A DNA stretch of 64,000 nucleotides, from NCBI RefSeq assembly GCF_900112005.1, contig NZ_FOKK01000001.1:372001-436000 (forward strand), given 5' to 3'. Below the pieces are notes generated by a model. That model did no database searches. It saw nothing but the letters and a program-made list of their open reading frames with translations, and was not told the origin of the DNA. Positions 15,106-24,894 of the stretch are shown one piece after another (within the stretch, counting starts at the first letter, position 1; each line of letters starts with the position of its first letter). The translations under genes and the position numbers were made by a program. Source of the stretch: Algoriphagus aquimarinus. GTDB taxonomy: Bacteria > Bacteroidota > Bacteroidia > Cytophagales > Cyclobacteriaceae.

Positions 15106-16629
15106 ATGGATAAGAAAGTACTTTTAATGATTTTGGATGGCTGGGGAATAGCCACCAACCCTTCTGTTTCTGCGATAGACAAAGCTAAAACTCCCTTTGT
15201 AGATAGCCTTTACACTAAATATCCACATGCTAAACTGGAGGCTTCCGGTCTTGCAGTTGGTTTGCCAGAAGGTCAAATGGGTAACTCCGAGGTAGGTCAC
15301 ATGAATATAGGTGCCGGTCGAGTAGTCTATCAGGATTTGGTAAAAATCAATCTTGCAGTCGCAAATGGAGAGCTTAACACTCATCCTGTCTTGGCTGCTG
15401 CTTTTGCGAAATCCAAGGCGTCCAAAAAGAAAATTCACTTCATGGGCTTACTTTCAGATGGTGGCGTGCATGCACATATCACTCATCTTAAAGGTCTTTG
15501 TGACGCAGCAAAATTCCATGGTATGGAAGATGTATTTATTCATGCTTTCACGGATGGAAGAGATACAGATCCAAAAGGAGGAATAGGCTATTTAGAAGAT
15601 CTTCAAGCACATTTGGTTCATTCTACTGGGAAAGTAGCTTCAGTGGTAGGTCGTTACTATGCAATGGATCGTGATAATCGATGGGAGCGAGTAAAATTGG
15701 CTTACGACGCTATGGTAAAAGGTGAGGGTGAGAAGTCCAAAGACATCATCGCAGCCATGCGAAAATCATATGAAAATAACGTTACAGACGAATTTATACG
15801 CCCAATCATCCATGTTGGTGCAGATAATAAGCCGTTGGCAACGATAGGAGAAGGTGATTTGGTTATCTGCTTCAACTTCCGAACTGACCGTGGCAGAGAA
15901 ATCTCTCAGGCGCTTACACAGCGTGATTATGAGGATTTCAATATGAAAAAGCTGAATGTAGAGTACGTTACGTTCACTAATTACGATGCGACATTTAAAG
16001 GAGTAGAAGTTCTTTTCGAAAAAGATAATCTGAATAATACGCTCGGAGAAGTATTGGAAAGAGCGAACAAAAAGCAGATCAGAATAGCTGAAACTGAAAA
16101 ATATCCACACGTTACTTTCTTCTTTTCAGGAGGAAGAGAAAAGGAATTTATCGGGGAAAGCAGATTGTTATGTCCTTCACCAAAAGTGGCTACATACGAT
16201 CTTAAGCCGGAGATGAGTGCTTTTGAAATCGCGTCTAAAATCAATGCAGAATTGAAAAAGAAGAGTGCAGATTTCATTTGCCTAAACTTTGCGAATGCGG
16301 ACATGGTCGGTCACACAGGTGATTTCGACGCTGCCGTGAAAGCTTGTGAGGCAGTTGATGCATGCGCAGATAGCGTGATCACTACAGCTTTGGCAAACGA
16401 CTATACAATCATCGTCATCGCCGATCATGGCAATAGTGACATGATGATCAATGCAGACGGATCTCCTAATACTGCTCATACTACGAACTTGGTACCGTGC
16501 ATAATGGTAGACAAAAATGACGTCCTTACGATTAATGATGGAAAATTAGGTGATTTGGCTCCGACCATCCTCAAATTGATGGGAGTTGATAAGCCAGATG
16601 ATATGACTGGAAATATTCTATTGGCTTAA
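15106..16629 (+). CDS. gpmI: 2,3-bisphosphoglycerate-independent phosphoglycerate mutase
   Basis: 507 residues, standard length. MILDGWG near residue 7 gives the first metal-binding Asp; GNSEVGHMNIGAGR holds the catalytic Ser; HAFTDGRDTDP, RYYAMDRDNRWER, NFRTDRGRE and ADHGNSD are the remaining signatures of the alkaline-phosphatase-fold iPGM. It interconverts 3- and 2-phosphoglycerate in glycolysis and gluconeogenesis with two Mn ions. A TATATTTG box (15094-15101) ends 4 bp before the start codon, so a leaderless transcript is possible but unproven. Its TAA overlaps by one base with the next gene's ATG. Confidence 0.97.
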   Translation: MDKKVLLMILDGWGIATNPSVSAIDKAKTPFVDSLYTKYPHAKLEASGLAVGLPEGQMGNSEVGHMNIGAGRVVYQDLVKINLAVANGELNTHPVLAAAFAKSKASKKKIHFMGLLSDGGVHAHITHLKGLCDAAKFHGMEDVFIHAFTDGRDTDPKGGIGYLEDLQAHLVHSTGKVASVVGRYYAMDRDNRWERVKLAYDAMVKGEGEKSKDIIAAMRKSYENNVTDEFIRPIIHVGADNKPLATIGEGDLVICFNFRTDRGREISQALTQRDYEDFNMKKLNVEYVTFTNYDATFKGVEVLFEKDNLNNTLGEVLERANKKQIRIAETEKYPHVTFFFSGGREKEFIGESRLLCPSPKVATYDLKPEMSAFEIASKINAELKKKSADFICLNFANADMVGHTGDFDAAVKACEAVDACADSVITTALANDYTIIVIADHGNSDMMINADGSPNTAHTTNLVPCIMVDKNDVLTINDGKLGDLAPTILKLMGVDKPDDMTGNILLA

Positions 16630-17198
16630 TGAAGCAGATCAAAGGTCTTTCCTTCGGAATTCTATTTCTTTCTCTTTTCGGACTGTTTTCCTGTGTAAAT
16701 GAATCAGCAAATTCACTTGAAACACTACCGTACTTTGATCTTAAAGGGTTTATTGAAAGTAAAACTCAGGAAGTAAATGGAGTGGAAGTAGTAAAGGACT
16801 CTCAGATTAAAGGTGAGAAAAACCAAACTACTGTCGTCTATACTACTGAGGATTGGAAAGAAGAACTTAAAATATTCACAGATGCTGATATTAACAGAAC
16901 TTCCTTACTTCAATCCTATGAGACTACGACTTCTGATGATATGCTGTCTCATGAGCTTCTACCTAATTCTAAGGGGAATGTGAAATATATTAAAGTCACC
17001 TATTTTGAGGATGAAGTTAGTAGTGTTTCTATCAAGATAGCTGAGGAAAATATGTTCTACACTTCTACTACCGTAGCGGAGATTTATATGAACAAATTGA
17101 CGAAATTAGTTGATCATTATACTATTGGGACTACTCAGAAGATTTGGTTTGTGGATGCAAATGACATGAAAATCCAAGGAAAGATAGTTTCAAATTAA
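16629..17198 (+). CDS. Lipoprotein, unknown function, coupled to gpmI
   Basis: 189 residues. MKQIKGLSFGILFLSLFGLFSC is a lipoprotein signal with Cys 22. The mature part is a short alpha/beta protein with a central FTDADINRTSLLQSY stretch and strands such as VKYIKVTYFEDEVSSVSIKI; I cannot name the family. It shares a base with the gpmI stop codon (TAATG), so it depends on gpmI for expression, though a glycolytic link for a membrane lipoprotein is not obvious. A strong terminator follows. Confidence 0.75.
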   Translation: MKQIKGLSFGILFLSLFGLFSCVNESANSLETLPYFDLKGFIESKTQEVNGVEVVKDSQIKGEKNQTTVVYTTEDWKEELKIFTDADINRTSLLQSYETTTSDDMLSHELLPNSKGNVKYIKVTYFEDEVSSVSIKIAEENMFYTSTTVAEIYMNKLTKLVDHYTIGTTQKIWFVDANDMKIQGKIVSN

Positions 17199-17220
17199 TT
17201 TAATTTGTCAAGAAAAGTTC

Positions 17221-17262
17221 AAGGCAAGAATTGAAGGAAAACTTCAGTTCTTGCCTTTTTTT
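17221..17262 (+). terminator. Strong Rho-independent terminator
   Basis: A 16-bp stem (17221-17236 with 17242-17257, one G-U pair), loop GAAAA, followed by seven T. It ends the gpmI-lipoprotein transcript. Confidence 0.9.
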
Positions 17263-17304
17263 ACCTTCTAGAAATATTGAGAATATTAGGAAGGATCCTA
17301 GGAT

Positions 17305-18984
17305 CTATCGATCAAAGAGTGGAGGTCTCTTACGCTGCCAATCTGTATTTTTCTGGATAAGATTTCCTAGCATTACCAGTTTTTCTTCTTCGAAAAGGTT
17401 GGCCAATAAAGTAATAGAAGTCGGTGCACCTTGCTCGTTAAATCCGTTAGGTAGACAAAGTGCAGGATGGCCTGTTAGATTGGTGATTTGTAGCTGGGCA
17501 CCACCAAAACTAGGAGTAACTATTACATCGTAATCCTTCATAATTTCGTGCATTTCCTGGATCAGGATAGTTCTTTGTCGAGCTGCTTGCACATATTCCA
17601 CGGCTGGGATAAACCTCGCCGCTCGAAAAGTATTTGGCCAAGCATTCTTATGCTGAGCAACTAGCTGATCATCCCACCCTAATCTAGTCAATTCATCAAA
17701 TGCCGCTGCACCTTCCACGGATAGCATGATCTGTATTGCTCTAGGGTTTACCGAAGTTTTCAACTCTACGGGATGAAGCTCATAACCTTGCTCTTTAAGC
17801 AAATCCAATACATCAGTATTGTTTTTCATGCTTGAGTTATCCCCTTCAAAATATGATTTGAAATACCCTATTTTCAGTTTCTTGAGATCATTTTTCGCAG
17901 AGTAATTAAATGCTGCCTGAATCGAACTGGCATCCATTTCGTCCTCCCCATTGATCACAGATAAAATAATACCATTATCCAGCGCAGACCTGGAGATAGG
18001 ACCAATTTTATCCATTGACCAACTTAAAGCCATTGCGCCATTCTTGCTTACTCGTCCGTAAGTTGGCCTGAGACCCGTCACCCCATTTCTTGTTGAAGGT
18101 GATACAATTGATCCCAAAGTTTCGGTGCCCAATGCAAAAGGAACCAAACCTGCACTTACAGCTGAGGCTGATCCAGCAGAAGATCCGCTAGAACCCTGAG
18201 CTAGATTCCACGGGTTTTTGGTTACTCCACCATACCATACATCACCCATCGCCAACGCGCCAAGGGTAAATTTGCCTACCAAAACACCTCCAGCCTCATT
18301 CAATTTATTGACCACTGTCGCAGTCATATCAATATGCTGATCCTTGTAAGGCATAGCGCCCCAGGTGGTTTTTGTGCCTTTTACAGCCAAAAGATCTTTG
18401 ATGCCATAGGGAATGCCATGAAGTGGGCCACGGTATTTTCCTGCAGCCAATTCAGCATCCATCTCTTTCGCTTTTTCCAAAGCCGAATCCTCCAGCAGCG
18501 TAATCAGACATTGCAGTGTGTCAGAGTAAGTTTTGATACGATTCAGATAGATTGAAGTCAATCGCTCACTGGATATTTTCTTTGATTTGATCAAAACTGC
18601 AAGCTCGTGAACGGGCATGAAGGCAATATCAGATTCCTTCTCTGGGAGTGAGATTTCTGTTGCCAAACCCCAATCCAGCGGTTTTTGTTGTAGATCAGGC
18701 TTGAATCCTGTTGGCAGTGGATTGAAAACTAAAGCTGGGGCGACAGAATTGTCCAGCGTTATTTCTCGAAGGGATTCATATCTATCCCGCTGGTTCTTTA
18801 ATGAGCCTAGCATACTGTCTTTCTCTGCTGGAGTAAAAGACAAGCCAAAAATCTCAGATGCCCCTTCTATAGAGTTTGGAGTGATTTCGCCTGTATTTCG
18901 TCCTAGTGTAAAACCGAGTAACAAACAGGATACGGCACCGAGAAGTATAAAAGCGGAAGAAGAAACTGTGTTTTTTGATTCCAT
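17305..18984 (-). CDS. Amidase-signature family hydrolase, exported or membrane-anchored
   Basis: 559 residues. An N-terminal hydrophobic helix (residues 9-25, LLGAVSCLLLGF) suggests anchoring or export. The amidase signature spans about 190-320: YGIKDLLA with the catalytic Lys, GSSGSSAGSA with the cis-Ser, and GTETLGSIVSPS with the nucleophile. The last motif normally reads GTDTGGSIRxPA, so two conserved positions differ. These enzymes hydrolyse amides through a Ser-Ser-Lys triad; GatA belongs to the same fold, but the membrane anchor and sole copy without GatB/C nearby argue for a degradative amidase. The substrate is unknown. Confidence 0.88.
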   Translation of the reverse strand: MESKNTVSSSAFILLGAVSCLLLGFTLGRNTGEITPNSIEGASEIFGLSFTPAEKDSMLGSLKNQRDRYESLREITLDNSVAPALVFNPLPTGFKPDLQQKPLDWGLATEISLPEKESDIAFMPVHELAVLIKSKKISSERLTSIYLNRIKTYSDTLQCLITLLEDSALEKAKEMDAELAAGKYRGPLHGIPYGIKDLLAVKGTKTTWGAMPYKDQHIDMTATVVNKLNEAGGVLVGKFTLGALAMGDVWYGGVTKNPWNLAQGSSGSSAGSASAVSAGLVPFALGTETLGSIVSPSTRNGVTGLRPTYGRVSKNGAMALSWSMDKIGPISRSALDNGIILSVINGEDEMDASSIQAAFNYSAKNDLKKLKIGYFKSYFEGDNSSMKNNTDVLDLLKEQGYELHPVELKTSVNPRAIQIMLSVEGAAAFDELTRLGWDDQLVAQHKNAWPNTFRAARFIPAVEYVQAARQRTILIQEMHEIMKDYDVIVTPSFGGAQLQITNLTGHPALCLPNGFNEQGAPTSITLLANLFEEEKLVMLGNLIQKNTDWQRKRPPLFDR

Positions 18985-19053
18985 TGAATAGTTTTGTAAT
19001 AATGTAATCCCAGAGTGATTAGGGAGTGTTCAATTACCCAAGATAAATAACCC

Positions 19054-19497
19054 ATGGATCAAAATCCTTCCTTTCCTGTATTCCCGATGCATTTCCGTGG
19101 AATTCTCCTGCTGTCAGGGATGTACACGATAGCATGGTCGGCTATTTTCAGACTGATGGGAGGATCTATTCTAGAATGGCTTGCTATCGGAAATATCACG
19201 GATGCCAGCCTACCAGTTTCTTATTATGGAGGTTTTGGTATAGTAGTAGGCTTATTGATTTTTTTTAGTGCTTTCTATCCAGTGAGCTGGGTTTACCTGA
19301 TCATTGCAGGCATTACCGGAAAAATAATCCTCGCCATCTGGTTTTCTCTAGGCTTTCTGCCTGACTTAGGATGGAATAAGCGAACTGCTTTTCAATTAAT
19401 TTTTAATGAGATTTTATGGCTAGTTCCATTGATTGTAATCTTCCTTCGTGCGCTACAGGTGAAAACGTACTTGATGAAAGAAGCAGAAACTGAATGA
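19054..19497 (+). CDS. Small polytopic membrane protein, unknown
   Basis: 147 residues with four clear hydrophobic segments (about 13-33, 55-75, 80-100 and 117-137) separated by short polar loops. No catalytic motif or known family was recognised; a possible conserved patch is LGWNKRTAFQLIFNEILW in the third loop. It stands alone between divergent amidase and a convergent small gene, with a bidirectional terminator after it. Confidence 0.7.
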   Translation: MDQNPSFPVFPMHFRGILLLSGMYTIAWSAIFRLMGGSILEWLAIGNITDASLPVSYYGGFGIVVGLLIFFSAFYPVSWVYLIIAGITGKIILAIWFSLGFLPDLGWNKRTAFQLIFNEILWLVPLIVIFLRALQVKTYLMKEAETE

Positions 19498-19532
19498 ATT
19501 AAAGCTATTTACTAGGTATTGAAAAAAGACAC

Positions 19533-19566
19533 AAAAAAAAGGCTGACAAGTAGTTGTCAGCCTTTT
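19533..19566. terminator. Bidirectional terminator
   Basis: A perfect 13-bp stem (AAAAGGCTGACAA / TTGTCAGCCTTTT) with loop GTAG, A-run on the left and T-run on the right, so it can end transcription from both sides between two convergent genes. Confidence 0.9.
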
Positions 19567-19591
19567 TAGGTTGATTGATGGTTAATTTTGA

Positions 19592-19906
19592 TTAGGTCAC
19601 CAAAATCAGAATCAACAAAATAATGATAATTGCACCTACGGAAATATAAACTCCGCCACCGGCACGCTTAGCTTCTTCCTTCATGTCTTTTAGCTCCATT
19701 CGAACGTCCTTCTTTTCGTCCTTACTCATGGCGCTAAAGTCCATTGCTTTAATCTCATCTACCCTAGCCTCGATTTCCGCGAGTCGCTCTTTCTGAGCTT
19801 CAGTTAATTCAGTTTTTTCTTTTTTGGAGTTTTCGTCAATTGCAGGTGCAGCGACCAGCATGTTTGCGGAGAAAACCAATGCGAGAATTGCGAATAATTT
19901 TTTCAT
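19592..19906 (-). CDS. Small exported protein with charged helix and C-terminal membrane span
   Basis: 104 residues from the ATG at 19906, chosen over one 49 codons upstream because MKKLFAILALVFSANMLVAA is a good signal peptide and the upstream part is not. The middle (about 25-80) is a very charged helix (EAQKERLAEIEARVDEIKAM), probably a coiled coil, and the end YISVGAIIIILLILILV is a membrane span. I recall similar short proteins in many Bacteroidota, without a known role. An envelope-stress or scaffolding function would be a guess. Confidence 0.7.
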   Translation of the reverse strand: MKKLFAILALVFSANMLVAAPAIDENSKKEKTELTEAQKERLAEIEARVDEIKAMDFSAMSKDEKKDVRMELKDMKEEAKRAGGGVYISVGAIIIILLILILVT

Positions 19907-20066
19907 AGGTTGTTTTTTTATGGTCAGATTATCCAAGTCTCCAAATTTACCGCCAAACTCTGTCGCAGCGCAGGGGATATAGCCAAATTTTGGGCGGCTC
20001 CTAGCCGAAAATTTGTAACTTACGCGGCTATTATACCATTGGTCTTTTACCAAAAATCATCCTAAA

Positions 20067-22895
20067 ATGTCCCAAAAACAGCCTTGTAAGCTTTTTTTAC
20101 TTGATGCCATGGCGCTTATTTATAGAGCGCATTTTGCCTTCAGCAAAAACCCTAGAATAAACTCCAAAGGATTGAATACTGGGGTAATGTTGGGCTTTAC
20201 CAATACCCTACTTGAAATTGTTGATAAGGAAAAACCTACCCACATTGGGGTGGCGTTTGATACTCATGCCCCAACTTTCCGACATATTCGGTACGAACCA
20301 TATAAAGCTAATAGACAAGAACAACCGGAAGATATTGGGATTGCAATTCCTTGGGTGAAGGAAATTGTGAAGGCCTTTAATATTCCAATTTTAGAGCTTG
20401 ATGGGTATGAAGCTGATGATGTCATAGGGACTTTGGCGAAACAGGCTGAAAAGGAAAATTTTACTGTCTATATGATGACCCCCGACAAGGATTATGGTCA
20501 GTTGGTGGACGATCATATTTTTCTCTACAAACCAGCCTTCATGGGCAATGGTGTTGATATCATGGGGCCAAAGGAGATTTGTGCCAAATGGGATATAGAA
20601 AATGTGGACCAAGTCCGTGACATTTTGGGTTTGATGGGTGATGCTGTGGATAATATCCCTGGAATTCCTGGAATAGGTCAAAAAACAGCGGTGAAGTTGC
20701 TGAAGACATATGGAACGGTTGAAGAACTGGTGAAAAACACTGCAGATCTGAAGGGTAAGCAGAAAGAGAATGTGGAAAATTTTGCAGCGCAGGGGATTCT
20801 TTCCAAAGAATTGGCAACAATCAAGTGTGATGTGCCTATTACTTATGTGAAAGAAGACTTGAAATATGAAGGCATCGATGAGGAAAAGGTACGTGCCATT
20901 TTTGCTGAACTTGAATTTCGAACACTAGCATCACGTGTATTTAAAGGCACTGATAAAAAAGCAGCAATTCAGAAAAATGATCAGTTGGGTCTTTTCGGAG
21001 AAGCACCTGCACCTACAGCTACCATTTCTCAGGAATTAGAATTCGATGAGGAAACAGTGAACGTCGCAGAGCAGAAAGCTCCTGATACCATACACAGCAA
21101 TATTCAGAATTACCATAAAGTAAAGGGAAAGGCTGAGATCCTTGAATTAGTAGAATACCTTGAGATCCAGAAAGAGCTCTGTTTTGATACTGAGACCACT
21201 TCCTTAAATCCTATGGAAGCTGAACTCGTTGGGATATCATTCGCCTATGTTACTGGAGAAGCCTACTACATTCCATGTCCAGAAAGTACAGAAGAAACAT
21301 TGGAGATACTGGCGCTTTTGAAACCAGTTTTTGAAAATGAATCCATCCTGAAAATTGGACAAAACATCAAATACGATATATTAATCCTGAAGAATTACGA
21401 CATACAAGTCAAAGGAATTCTTTACGATACCATGCTTGCGCATTACCTAATCGATGCAGACGGCAAGCATTCCATGGATTGGTTAGCCAAGCAATACCTG
21501 AATTATGAGCCTGTTTCTATTACAGATCTGATAGGGAAAAAAGGCAAGAATCAAGGGACTATGCGAGATGTAGATGAGGACGAAGTGACAGCCTACGCCT
21601 CTGAGGATGCAGATATCACCTTGAGACTGAAAGCTGAATTTGATCCTTTGCTGAAGGAAAATAACTTGGAGAAATTATTCGATGAGGTAGAGAATCCGCT
21701 GATCAATGTGCTCGCAGATATGGAATTTGAAGGCATCCGTATCAATACCGATAGCTTGGCTGAGATGTCCATTTTGCTGGAAAAAGAGAGTAAGGAAATA
21801 GAGAATAAGGTCTATGAATTAGCTGGTGTTCGCTTTAACCTGGCTTCGCCAAAGCAGCTTGGAGAAGTACTTTTTGATAAATTACAACTCGATCCAAAAG
21901 CTAAAAAGACTAAAACAGGGCAATATGCTACGGGTGAAGAAGTCCTTAGCAAATTGGCTCATGAGCATGAAATCATCCAGAACATTCTGGACTTCCGCCA
22001 GATGGTGAAGTTGAAGTCCACCTATGTGGATGCTTTGCCACTCTTGATCAATTCCAAAACAGGGAGGATTCATACGACCTACAATCAGTTTGTGGCAGCT
22101 ACTGGGCGTCTATCTTCTATCAATCCAAATCTTCAAAATATTCCTATTCGAACCAATCGTGGTCGAGAGATTCGTAAGGCTTTTGTTCCAAGAGATGAAA
22201 ACCATGTTTTACTGGCAGCGGATTACTCTCAAATAGAACTTAGGATAATGGCAGCTTTTTCGGGTGATGAGTCCATGATTGAGGCTTTCAAAAATGGTAG
22301 AGACATTCACGCTACTACAGCAGCAAAGATCTTCCAAGTACCGCTGGAAGAAGTGACTTCTGATATGCGTAGAAAAGCCAAAACAGCCAATTTTGGGATT
22401 ATTTACGGCATTTCTCCTTTTGGACTTTCTCAGCGATTATCCATTCCTAGAAGTGAAGCCAAGGAGATTATTGATTCTTATTTCAAGGAATTTCCTGCTG
22501 TGAAAGAGTACATGGATGGAGCTATCGAAAAAGCGAAGACTCACGAATACGTGGAAACTATCCTTGGACGTCGCAGATATTTACGAGATATCAATAGCCG
22601 AAATGCCACCATGCGTGGCTTTGCAGAACGAAATGCTATTAACGCACCGATTCAAGGTTCGGCTGCAGATCTGATCAAAGTGGCTATGATCGATGTGCAT
22701 AAGTGGATGAAAAAGGAAAACCTCAAGTCCAAAATGATCCTTCAGGTTCATGATGAATTGGTCTTCGACGCACATATAGACGAGGTCGAAATCCTAAAAG
22801 CCAATATTCCCGGCCTGATGTCTAACGCCATCAAAATGGCTGTTCCAGTAGAAGTGGAAGTGGGGATTGGAACGGACTGGCTTCAGGCGCATTGA
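20067..22895 (+). CDS. polA: DNA polymerase I
   Basis: 942 residues with all three domains. Residues 1-290: 5'-3' exonuclease (LDAMALIYRAHFAF, DGYEADDVIGTLA, TPDKDYGQL, GIPGIGQKTA). Residues 340-530: 3'-5' exonuclease with intact Exo motifs FDTETTSL, GQNIKYDILIL and YASEDADITL, so proofreading should work. Residues 560-942: polymerase with motif A DYSQIELRIMA, motif B RRKAKTANFGIIYG and motif C QVHDELV. It repairs DNA and removes Okazaki primers. A spacer of 210 bp made of simple repeats follows. Confidence 0.98.
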   Translation: MSQKQPCKLFLLDAMALIYRAHFAFSKNPRINSKGLNTGVMLGFTNTLLEIVDKEKPTHIGVAFDTHAPTFRHIRYEPYKANRQEQPEDIGIAIPWVKEIVKAFNIPILELDGYEADDVIGTLAKQAEKENFTVYMMTPDKDYGQLVDDHIFLYKPAFMGNGVDIMGPKEICAKWDIENVDQVRDILGLMGDAVDNIPGIPGIGQKTAVKLLKTYGTVEELVKNTADLKGKQKENVENFAAQGILSKELATIKCDVPITYVKEDLKYEGIDEEKVRAIFAELEFRTLASRVFKGTDKKAAIQKNDQLGLFGEAPAPTATISQELEFDEETVNVAEQKAPDTIHSNIQNYHKVKGKAEILELVEYLEIQKELCFDTETTSLNPMEAELVGISFAYVTGEAYYIPCPESTEETLEILALLKPVFENESILKIGQNIKYDILILKNYDIQVKGILYDTMLAHYLIDADGKHSMDWLAKQYLNYEPVSITDLIGKKGKNQGTMRDVDEDEVTAYASEDADITLRLKAEFDPLLKENNLEKLFDEVENPLINVLADMEFEGIRINTDSLAEMSILLEKESKEIENKVYELAGVRFNLASPKQLGEVLFDKLQLDPKAKKTKTGQYATGEEVLSKLAHEHEIIQNILDFRQMVKLKSTYVDALPLLINSKTGRIHTTYNQFVAATGRLSSINPNLQNIPIRTNRGREIRKAFVPRDENHVLLAADYSQIELRIMAAFSGDESMIEAFKNGRDIHATTAAKIFQVPLEEVTSDMRRKAKTANFGIIYGISPFGLSQRLSIPRSEAKEIIDSYFKEFPAVKEYMDGAIEKAKTHEYVETILGRRRYLRDINSRNATMRGFAERNAINAPIQGSAADLIKVAMIDVHKWMKKENLKSKMILQVHDELVFDAHIDEVEILKANIPGLMSNAIKMAVPVEVEVGIGTDWLQAH

Positions 22896-22986
22896 TAGTA
22901 GTATTAAGATCTTAGAGATAAATATTAAGTACTTCGATATTCAGCATTTATCATTCGATATTTAAAATTGAAAACTACATGGGGTA

Positions 22987-23047
22987 AAATCCCCCTTACC
23001 CCCTTTGTAAAGGGGGAATTGCAAAACTTGAAGTTCACCATATAATT
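22987..23047. repeat. C/G-run palindromic intergenic repeat, copy B
   Basis: It has the same blocks in the same order as 2571-2620: AAATCCCCCTT, the hairpin CCCCCTTT / AAAGGGGG, then CACCATATAATT, with an extra spacer of about 11 bases before the last block. It lies between polA and radA. Around it are further simple repeats: TTCGATATT twice (22927-22966) and CGTAAAT in tandem (23073-23086). Confidence 0.75.
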
Positions 23048-23105
23048 CAGACTTTGAAGTTCCAATAAACCTCGTAAATCGTAAATCGTATTTCATACCT
23101 CCAAA

Positions 23106-24479
23106 ATGGCTAAAACAAAAACCACTTTCTTCTGTCAAAACTGCGGAGCGCAGAGCCCTAAATGGCTAGGAAAATGTCCTGCCTGTGGGGAGTGGAATAC
23201 CTATGTGGAAGAAATCGTGCAGAAGGAGGAATCTGGAAAAGGATCTTGGAAGACTCCGTCTGCTGGAATGAAAAAAGCCAGCGTACCAAAAAAAATTCAT
23301 GAGGTAAATTACGAGGAACAGGCAAGATGGATTACGGAAGATCCTGAGTTGGATCGGGTGCTCGGTGGAGGAATTGTACCAGGTTCGTTGGTACTGATCG
23401 GTGGAGAACCTGGAATAGGTAAATCTACTTTGATGCTTCAGATAGCCTTGATGCTGACTGGCAAAACGGTACTCTATGTCTCTGGTGAGGAAAGTGAGTC
23501 CCAAATCAAGATGCGAGCAGACCGTATGGAAGCTAACAATCCGCTTTGCTATGTGCTCTCAGAGACGAATACCCAACAAATCTTCCAGCAAATCGAAGCG
23601 CTGAAACCAGACTTTTTGATCATAGATTCAATTCAGACGCTTACCTCCCAATTTGTAGAATCAGCCGCAGGCTCAGTTTCGCAAGTGCGGGAATGCACCG
23701 CTGAGTTGATGAAGTTTGCCAAGGAAACGGGAACGCCAACATTCCTGATCGGCCATATCACTAAAGATGGATCCATAGCTGGGCCAAAAGTCTTGGAACA
23801 TATGGTGGATACCGTATTGCAGTTTGAAGGAGATAGACATCTGACGTACAGGATTTTGAGGACTTCCAAAAACCGTTTTGGCTCGACTCATGAATTGGGC
23901 ATATACGAGATGCGAGCGGAGGGTCTGCGAACGGTATCTAATCCTTCGGAAATCCTTCTTACTCAACGCGAAGAGGTACTCAATGGAGTAGCTATCGGAG
24001 CGATGATGGAGGGTAACCGACCATTACTGATAGAGATCCAGTCACTCGTGAGTCCAGCGACTTACGGTACTCCGCAGCGTAGTAGCACGGGGCATGATGC
24101 TAAGAGATTGAATATGCTTTTGGCTGTATTGGAGAAAAGAGGTGGTATGCGCCTAGGCCAGCAGGATGTATTCTTGAATGTAGCCGGCGGACTTCGTGTC
24201 GATGATCCAGGTTTGGATCTGGCAGTTTGTGCGTCGCTGATTTCCAGCTATGAGGACACGCCGGTTTCGGAAGAGATTTGCTTTGCTGGTGAAGTTGGAC
24301 TTGGAGGAGAAATCCGCGCGGTAAACCGCATCGAAAGCCGAATCTCTGAAGCTGAAAAGTTGGGCTTCAAAAAAATACTAGTCTCTAAATACGCTGTGAA
24401 AGGACTTGATCTCAGCAAATACAAAATCGAAGTAATGGCTGTGAGTAAGTTGGATGAAGTATATCAGCGGATTTTTTAA
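23106..24479 (+). CDS. radA: DNA repair protein RadA
   Basis: 457 residues. The N-terminal zinc finger has Cys 10, 13, 24 and 27 (CQNCGAQSP, GKCPACGEW). A RecA-like ATPase core follows with Walker A GGEPGIGKST (about 97-106) and the RadA-specific motif SKNRFGSTHELG. The C-terminal third is the Lon-protease-like domain (VFLNVAGGLRVDDPGLDLAV), structurally conserved but without protease function. It promotes branch migration in recombinational repair. It is a single gene with its own promoter region. Confidence 0.97.
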   Translation: MAKTKTTFFCQNCGAQSPKWLGKCPACGEWNTYVEEIVQKEESGKGSWKTPSAGMKKASVPKKIHEVNYEEQARWITEDPELDRVLGGGIVPGSLVLIGGEPGIGKSTLMLQIALMLTGKTVLYVSGEESESQIKMRADRMEANNPLCYVLSETNTQQIFQQIEALKPDFLIIDSIQTLTSQFVESAAGSVSQVRECTAELMKFAKETGTPTFLIGHITKDGSIAGPKVLEHMVDTVLQFEGDRHLTYRILRTSKNRFGSTHELGIYEMRAEGLRTVSNPSEILLTQREEVLNGVAIGAMMEGNRPLLIEIQSLVSPATYGTPQRSSTGHDAKRLNMLLAVLEKRGGMRLGQQDVFLNVAGGLRVDDPGLDLAVCASLISSYEDTPVSEEICFAGEVGLGGEIRAVNRIESRISEAEKLGFKKILVSKYAVKGLDLSKYKIEVMAVSKLDEVYQRIF

Positions 24480-24695
24480 GAGACTGTTTATAAAGTGGCT
24501 TCGCTAGGGTATCTTTTTACCCGCTTTAGGGAATTATTGACTATGCAAATAGACCAAAATAAGCAGATTTGGCCGCTGAGGAGTGCTAAAGTCACTTATC
24601 GATAGTCAAAAATACTAGGTCTGATTATTGAAATATGCTTCAAAATAATACGGTAGATGACTACTGTGTTTGCAACAACCCACAACTCAATAATC

Positions 24696-24887
24696 ATGAA
24701 TTTAAAACGCATTTTTGGAGCGATTTTGACAATACTTGGAATCGTTGGACTGATTTACGCCGCAATTCTATTTGCAAATTCTCCAAACGATAATATGAAT
24801 ATAAAATCACTGGTAACTTATGGTATCCTTGGTTTGGTTTTTTTCATGTCCGGTGTTGGTCTGGTAAGAACCACAAAAGACGAGTAA
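24696..24887 (+). CDS. Small two-span membrane protein
   Basis: 63 residues from the ATG at 24696; an upstream in-frame ATG at 24657 adds 13 residues that look like untranslated leader. Two hydrophobic helices (about 6-26 and 38-56) with a short polar loop NSPNDNMNIK between them and a charged end TTKDE. The start MNLKRIFGAILTILG fits small inner-membrane proteins common in Bacteroidota, often with no known function. A long hairpin follows immediately. Confidence 0.6.
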   Translation: MNLKRIFGAILTILGIVGLIYAAILFANSPNDNMNIKSLVTYGILGLVFFMSGVGLVRTTKDE

Positions 24888-24894
24888 AATTTGA

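Noticed and set aside
23073-23093. Tandem CGTAAAT units as a CRISPR-like or iteron array
   Set aside because: Only two full units and one partial; no spacers, no cas or rep genes nearby.
24481-24656. Possible insertion-sequence remnant after radA (TTGACTAT/ATAGTCAA)
   Set aside because: The 8-bp inverted repeat and vague similarity are too weak, and no transposase fragment could be read.
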